DNA of 64,000 nucleotides. Source: Lonicera japonica (lineage: Eukaryota; Streptophyta; Magnoliopsida; Dipsacales; Caprifoliaceae). Shown in pieces: positions 58,018 to 64,000 of this stretch. The stretch lies in assembly GCA_021464415.1 (NCBI GenBank), contig CM038471.1:30663234-30727233 (forward strand), written 5' to 3'. The translations under genes were made by a program, and so were the position numbers. A model generated the notes under the pieces. It ran no database searches and was not told the DNA's origin. It was given only the letters and a program-made list of their open reading frames with translations. Each line of letters opens with the position of its first letter. Positions within the stretch are counted from its first letter, which is position 1.

Positions 58018-59385
58018 TGTAGGTCGGAAAATACCCTAGAGGGGGTAAATAGGATTTTTAAAACTTAATCGGATTTTTAAAATCGATTTAAAAATGTTTA
58101 ATGTTCATATTAATCAAGCAATCAAGAAATAAAGTTAATTCCAATCACAAGGTACAAATATCACAATATAAGAGATCAAGAGATAGAAAGATTGAACCGA
58201 TAGAAGTCGAAGACTTTTTGTCCACACAGTTCGGCTTGTTAGCCCCTACTTCCATGCTCAGTTAGTACCCCGAGAATTTCTACTATAACCGATCTTCTTC
58301 CGGGTGAAGATTAAACATTTACAAGTGTATTCTTCTCACACACTCTTACAAGTATTGAATCTCTTTCAATACTCACACAACAATTCACTTTTGCTATCTT
58401 AAGAGAAAAACCTCTCTTAATGTTTGAAAGAAAAGATTTGGTGACTAACACCAATGTACAATAGCTCTCAAGTGTATGAAGATTACAATTTAAGCTCACA
58501 CTAAGAGATATCAAATTTGATCAATAAGTTCTAGCTCAAAATAGTTGTGATTGATCAAAAGAAATGTTCTTGAATTTTTGAATATTGAATGTAGATGAAT
58601 AGAATAATGTAGGAGTGATTCAAGAGTGTTTAAATAAGTCTTAGATGGTGTATATATAGTCTAGGACACCATATGGCCGTTTGGAGGGAGTTAGTAGAAA
58701 TTTGGTACCAAAAGTGGTAAAAAATTTGAAATCCAACGGCTAGTTTCTAGGCCATCAGTCGACTGAGCAAGGCTCATCAGTCGACTGATGGTCCCCACTG
58801 GTCTGCTGCCAGAATGACTAAAAATTTCATTTTTCTCATTTTTGCAAATTAGCTCAAAAATCAATTTTGAAGCTCGGGAATACTTAAATATGAGTTTCTA
58901 AGACTTCTAAAATGTAAAGAGCTCGGAAATGAGTTCGTAAGAATTTTAAAATGAATTGATTTCAAAAACAGTTTTTCTCCAAAAGAAGGTTTTTAAACGG
59001 ATTCCAATTCAAACTTTGATTTGATCAATCTATTAATGTTAGAACATAATATGAGCTTTAATGATGATCAAATGTGAATCTTTACAAAGGAAACTGCACT
59101 CACTCACATATACAATAACGAGTCTTCGAGGGCTTTGTTTGTATCTTCGTTTCTTATCTTCCTTGGCTCATTGTACTTCATAAAAATGCCTTTGAAGTTA
59201 TGTGAGGTGTGAGACATTGATTGAGCAATACTTTGTAGATGAATGATCTTGATTCCGGATTTTCGGTTAAGTTCACGTATGATTAATTTATTGTGGCTAT
59301 AACTTAAAACATCAACTAAGTTAAATTACACATGATTAAGTTTATTTTTATTATCAAAAAAAGATTAGTGACTTTCAAGTCAACA
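58018..59385 (-). mobile_element. Copia-type solo LTR 2 (inverted)
   Basis: On the plus strand it starts TGTAGGTCGG and ends AAGTCAACA, flanked by perfect GGATC duplications (58013-58017 and 59386-59390). Read inverted it starts TGTTGACTT and shares words with the LTR at 31703, such as AATCATGTGTAATTTAACTT and the ATCCTATTTACCCCC 3' end. It is 1368 bp with no internal domain adjoining, so it is a solo LTR. Confidence 0.85.
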
Positions 59386-59390
59386 GGATC

Positions 59391-60213
59391 AATCCGCTTT
59401 TAGTGGCAAAATCTGGCCTTTAGTGGCAATTTTTTGGTTTGCCACTATTAGTCATTTTTTAATCGTTTTTCGTCGTTTTAAGTCCGTTTGAGATCTGATT
59501 AGTACCAAATTTTTGTGGAAACTCTAACAATATGTTAAAAACATTATTAAAGAGTTTAATCATCACTTTATGTCAACGGGACTTCTCAGACATCGGCAAA
59601 ACTTGGTCAAAACACTTAAAAACTAGTTTGATTAAAAAAGCTTTCGTTTTCTTTTTAAATGCTCAACCATCATTTAGAATTGGAATCAAACCAGATGTAA
59701 TGCTTACCTAACTTACCTTGATCCCATTCATGCTTTGAATTCGATCCTTGAAGTTTCAAAAGCTCGGCTTTTCAATTAGATTTTTCTTCGCGTAATCGCA
59801 TTTTCACTTGAGGTAAGCGACTCTAAACCGTAAAAACTCTTTTGGCATAGGAATTAAACCAATATAAACTAAGTTCTTATAAATTTGGACTTTACAAGTT
59901 TTTGAGTTTTTTTGTTGGGAATTGTGAAAGTATGTTGAAAAGTTAAGTTTAATTAAAGTTGAATTTGGTTTTTGTTGAAGTTTTTTTCTACCAATTCAAA
60001 AAAACTCAAAAAATAGTCATAATAGATTTTATTTTATAGATCTCAATGAGTAAGTTTCAAATATATTTTTTTAATCTAATTTTGATTTTCGGATTTAAAG
60101 TTACAGTATTTTAAAAGTTTTATGAGAAAGAAAATAAAGTTAAGCGAATTTTGGAAAGTGTGAAAGTAAAGTTGATTTTTTGGTAGAAAACTCAAAACTT
60201 GATTTTCTAGATT
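59391..60213. other. Non-coding interior of the CACTA-like segment
   Basis: It begins with TTTAGTGGCAA words repeated around 59400-59450. The block at about 60020-60110 is the inverted MITE core (ATAGATCTCAATGAGTAAGTTTC). No gene is seen. Confidence 0.4.
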
Positions 60214-60470
60214 TCTACAAACAAGGGCTTCTAAATCCACCATTCCCCAACAAATTTTTCTTATTAAACTTATTAGTAGCCTTTAAAAGCTTCTTATAAC
60301 TATAGAAAGTAAGTGCATTCCTTGTCAATATTTCCATATCCTTTTGCCTCCTCATTTCATTCTTCCTCTTAATTGGCCTAACAACAAATAAACTCACCAA
60401 AATCCTACACAACTAGAACCCCAACAATCAAAACCAACTTAATCCTATTTTTATTTATATTTCTAATTTC
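60214..60470 (-). pseudogene. Receptor-like kinase fragment (CRK-type): membrane segment and start of kinase domain
   Basis: On the minus strand a hydrophobic stretch (IKLVLIVGVLVV, then after a frame change ILVSLFVV) is followed by basic residues (RPIKRKNEMRR). The juxtamembrane-kinase start follows: ALTFYSYKKLLKATNKFNKK, then NLLGNGGF. F-x-Y-x-x-L-x-x-AT-x-x-F and LGxGGF are hallmarks of cysteine-rich and related receptor kinases. The sequence stops at the glycine loop, with no VYKG or later kinase exons. A captured fragment is likely, given the CACTA-like terminus about 500 bp away. Confidence 0.7.
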
Positions 60471-60779
60471 ATTTCTATTTATATTTCCGTTTCTATTTCC
60501 ATATCAAAACCAACTTAAAACCCAAAAAACCCTAAAACCCAAAAAAACTCATGAAAAGCCAAAGCAATATAAAAATGAAAGATGAAGAGAGACAAACGTG
60601 AAGGAACGAGTAGTAGATGAGCGGATGGTGAAGGATGAATGACGATGGGATGAGCGGAGAAAGACAACGCAAAGTTAGGGCTTGGAGGAGAGTGAATGTT
60701 TTTTTTTTGGTCAGAAAGAGTGAATGTTAAAGAGACATGTCAAAAAAAAGAGTTAAAGACAGAGAAATAAAAGAAGTTT

Positions 60780-60942
60780 TAAAAAAAATAATTTAATTAT
60801 TTTTAGTGGTGTTTTAAGAAACTTTGTGTACATTTTGTGGTAAAATTTAGTATGTAGTGAGTGGTGTAGTGGTGTTTTAAGAGTTTTTTCTTATTTTTGT
60901 GGTATTTTTCAGTTCGCGGTAGTTTTCAAAAACTTTAGTAGT
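60780..60942. mobile_element. CACTA-like right terminus
   Basis: Read inverted from 60942, the sequence starts CACTACTAAAGTTTTTGAAA and continues with ACCGCGAACTG and repeated CACCACTAAA-type words, the style of a plant CACTA end. No matching left end was found in 57.1-60.2 kb, so the element may be truncated or rearranged. Homology to duplication copy 1 resumes within about 5 bp of this end. Confidence 0.55.
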
Positions 60943-61756
60943 GTAATTAGAAGGAAACTTTTTTTGAAATGACCAAAAAGTCCTCCAAGTTGTCTTGTTT
61001 GGGACTAATGTTTTTTCTTCATTCCATTTGATAACAATATGAAAAACGATAAGAAAAATAATTGATTTATATACAAAAATTAGAAAATAAGTTGAAACAT
61101 ATGGTAATATTAACTCTTATTTTTCAAAATAATTTATGAAAAAATTTCTTTAGCAAGTTGAAGAAAAAAAAATCACTAAAAATAAGGAATAAAAGAGAAT
61201 ATATATATATAGTCATAAAAATTAGCATGAGATAGAACAACATCTTATCACTTGTTTCAATTTATTTTTCAACTTCTTACACTAATAATTTATATATATA
61301 TATATATCATTATCCATATTGCTATCAAACGGAACTAGCAATTTTTATTTATTTTATTTTTTTGCAATTTTAATTTGGATATAGCTAGTAGTACTCCACA
61401 TTAGCGCTCCAAATAGTGTATTCAATCGGTATAAAGATGATTTTAGAATATCAGTATACTTATGCAAAATGCTAATCAATACCATATAATTATTAAATAA
61501 TTATACACAAACATATTTATCCCGCACAAAATCCTAATTTATTGTCTTATTTTACTCTTCGAAAGAGAAGATATTTTTTATAATTACTCGTTACCGTCAA
61601 GAGGAGGGAGAGTGGGGTTGCAATTTTTAGGAAGTATCTCCTTATAATATCCAATGTTTCATTAATTCATTAAAATTTATTTATTTTCTCAATGAAGGAT
61701 TCCAATATTTCAAAATTTCTCGGAATATTGAAAAATAAGATTCATTTGAAAAGGTT

Positions 61757-62361
61757 TTTTGCAAAAGAATTAGGGAATAATATCTTTGTAAATTAAGGGC
61801 TTATATTTGACTAAACTCTAAAAAGAGTGCAAATATAATTTTGCAGTAAATTTTTAAATTATATTTTTTTTTATGAAATCATGCAAAATTCAGTTTGCAT
61901 TATATGTTTTTTGACATATTATTATAAATAAGTGTTTAATTGATATTGTTTTAGAATAATTTTAACAAATTACATATTCAAAACCTATTTATTAGTAAAA
62001 TGCATATAATACTTTTTTTTGAGTTATGCAAAGTTAAGTTTGCACTCCTTATTTTCTAAAATATTACTATGTATTTGTGTTTGTTTGATGTTATTTTAAA
62101 GTTTTATGAATGAAACATAAGAATATACTTGTTAAAAAAATATAAACACATTATGCAAAACAAATTTGCATTAATTTTTTTTATTGTGAAGTTAAGTTTG
62201 TAGAAAATAAATTTTGTGCAAAATTAAGTTTGCACTCGGTCAAATCCCTTATTTTAAAACACAATTGATAAACAAGCCCTTATTTCAGAATGATAATGAT
62301 ATTTATGCCCTTATTTCCGAAAAAATATTATTCGTTGATTTTTTTGCGAAAAACATTATCA
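61757..62361. mobile_element. Long-TIR insertion in duplication copy 2
   Basis: The left end TTTTTTGCAAAAGAATTAGG, followed by GAATAATAT, is inverted at the right end (ATATTATTCGTTGATTTTTTT). Words like TGCAAANTTAAGTTTGCACT recur inside. Copy 1 of the segmental duplication lacks it between the equivalents of 52640 and 52770. Confidence 0.5.
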
Positions 62362-62754
62362 CACAAGACTTTTTACTTTATTTCTTGATATTGATATTAA
62401 TGTAAAATTACTCACTGAAATAAATTGAAATGGGTGATAGGTTATAAATTTTCTTTATTACATAACTAATTGTATACTTTTCTTTTATTAAACTGGGATA
62501 GAGTTTATTTTATGAACTCATATGTTCAAGAAATCTCTATAAATAAGACCGACATCTCTTTAACAAAATAAAGAACCATTCATAATATATATATATATAT
62601 ATATCAGATAGTTCTAAAATCTTGTTAAATATCCAACATTTAAAATTCATAGTTATATAGATATTCCCTTTCATGGATTTATGCAAAGATGGTGACTATG
62701 ATGAATATTGCATTTTTGTTTTGGGGTGGTTTAGTCATAGATATATATCACATT

Positions 62755-62903
62755 AAAAAAGTATTATAAACTATCTATTACTTTACGTTTTGTGAGATAG
62801 GATTGTTAACAATTTGGATAAGGAACCTAAAAGGGTAAAAAAGAATTAAATAAGGAAATTAAAAGAGTTAAAAAATAAATAATTAAAGTTTTATAATAAA
62901 AAA

Positions 62904-62935
<32 letters not shown>

Positions 62936-64000
62936 TAACTTCTTTCATATTACTATTATAATAATTATAATATATATATATATATATAACAATAATAATA
63001 AAAAAAAACTAATATATTCAGATTCATGTATTCACGTGGGCCTGTTTGGTTAATCCACTCACACTCGTAAATATGATAGTTAGAGAGTGAGAAATACAAA
63101 ATAAGAAATTGGCTACATAATTTGTTATAAAATTTTATTTAAAATATAAATCAAATAATAATTGATGTAGTTGCTCAATCGTAAAATATTTCTCTTTCTA
63201 ATCTAAAAGTTGAAGGTTCATGTTTTGTAAATATTTTTTTTTATTTATAAATAATATAAATGTAGGGGCACAAAATTGAAAATACTAAAATTTAATATCA
63301 TAATCATCAACATTGACATGATTTTTAATATACACAAACATAGAGAAATATATATATATATATATATATATCAAGAGAAAATTTCAAGTATGTATCTTAA
63401 TTTAAGGACCTTATTTATGGCCCAGGCTATTTGGCACGCCTCTCGATAATTTTTTTTGATGAAATTTAGTGAAAATGTTTTTCATCACGTGAAGAACATT
63501 TTTACCAAATTTTATCAAAAAATTCAACCGAGATGAGGGTTAACTATATGATTGAAAAATATTAGTCCAAAAATAATTATATAAAATCCATTATTTTTTC
63601 AATCCCGTAATTAACTCAGTTACTGGTTGAATTTTTTTATAAAATTTGGTGGAGATCAGAGGTGGATGGTCGTGTATAACAAGGGGACCATGGTCCCCCC
63701 CCTAAACACAAATTTTTTAATATATATATAATTAAGTCCATTAAATTTCTATTATGGTCCCCTCCAAACAAAAAAAAAGTAGAGAGAGAAAGCTTGAGAG
63801 AACAAACCACGGAACAACAAAACGATCGAAACGCAGCCAACCCACCACCATCGATTGTCCGTTGTCATTGTATTGCTCCATCAAGTCGCCGTCAGCAATC
63901 ACAACTACATCTTTGTAAGTCCATACTCCATAGTCTATGATTTAGGTTTATTTTGTTTTGGTAATTTAGGGTTTAATCAAATTGAATATGTGAGGTGAAA
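62755..64000. other. AT-rich DNA and probable 5' end of an hAT element at the window edge
   Basis: 62900-63000 has ATT and AT microsatellites, and 63350-63372 an AT run. From about 63657 the sequence CAGAGGTGGATGGTCG, then GGGGACCATGGTCCCCC, resembles the start of plant hAT elements of the zinc-finger type. A C- and A-rich leader follows, and then a donor-like TTTGTAAGTCC near 63915. The rest lies outside the window. Confidence 0.4.

Larger units (their letters stand above)
56379..62754. repeat. Segmental duplication, copy 2 (PP2C exons lost)
   Basis: The left block 56379-57081 matches part of PP2C intron 6, and the right block about 60947-62754 matches the PP2C upstream region. The 3.9 kb between is unrelated to PP2C and consists of repeats, a solo LTR and a receptor-kinase fragment. 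The right block also has an extra 600 bp (about 61757-62361) absent from copy 1. Confidence 0.85.

Overview
This is nuclear DNA from a flowering plant, most likely a eudicot. It is AT-rich, its genes have introns with GT-AG borders, it carries a nuclear-type tRNA-His, and it is packed with plant transposon families (CACTA, hAT, PIF/Harbinger-Tourist, Stowaway, Copia solo LTRs). I cannot name the species.

Layout. 1-10 kb is gene-poor and rich in small DNA elements. It holds a 5'-truncated bHLH gene fragment (about 4.23-4.98 kb, minus) and a run of Tourist-like elements, one of which contains an expanded minisatellite. 10.07-29.18 kb is a decayed but intron-containing copy of eIF3a (plus strand). 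Its largest gap is a complete 8.9-kb CACTA transposon (12978-21860) with degenerate termini, a 3-bp target duplication and subterminal palindrome arrays. This element keeps an intact six-exon gene for a plant En/Spm accessory protein (393 aa) but shows no DDE transposase. Upstream of that gene, on the opposite strand, it carries a broken piece of NRPE1, the largest subunit of RNA polymerase V, flanked by 64-bp direct repeats. Two hAT-like elements lie 14 bp apart in another intron of the eIF3a copy. 29-38 kb has an RNase H fragment, a Copia solo LTR and more small elements.

Two apparently functional genes follow. 38548-45064 (plus) encodes a mitochondrial single-stranded DNA-binding protein (six exons, 238 aa); a tRNA-His gene lies antisense in its fourth intron. 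47093-51106 (minus) encodes a PP2C-type phosphatase of the Arabidopsis At1g47380 class (seven exons, 428 aa, one GC-AG intron). Its last intron holds an hAT-like element and its third a Stowaway element.

48.2-53.2 kb, which includes most of the PP2C gene and its upstream region, has a diverged direct duplicate at 56.4-62.8 kb. In that copy the PP2C exons are replaced by about 3.9 kb of repeat DNA with a second solo LTR of the same family, a receptor-kinase fragment and a CACTA-like terminus. The window ends in what looks like the start of another hAT element.

Exon borders were assigned by eye from splice signals and remembered family sequences; no database search was run.
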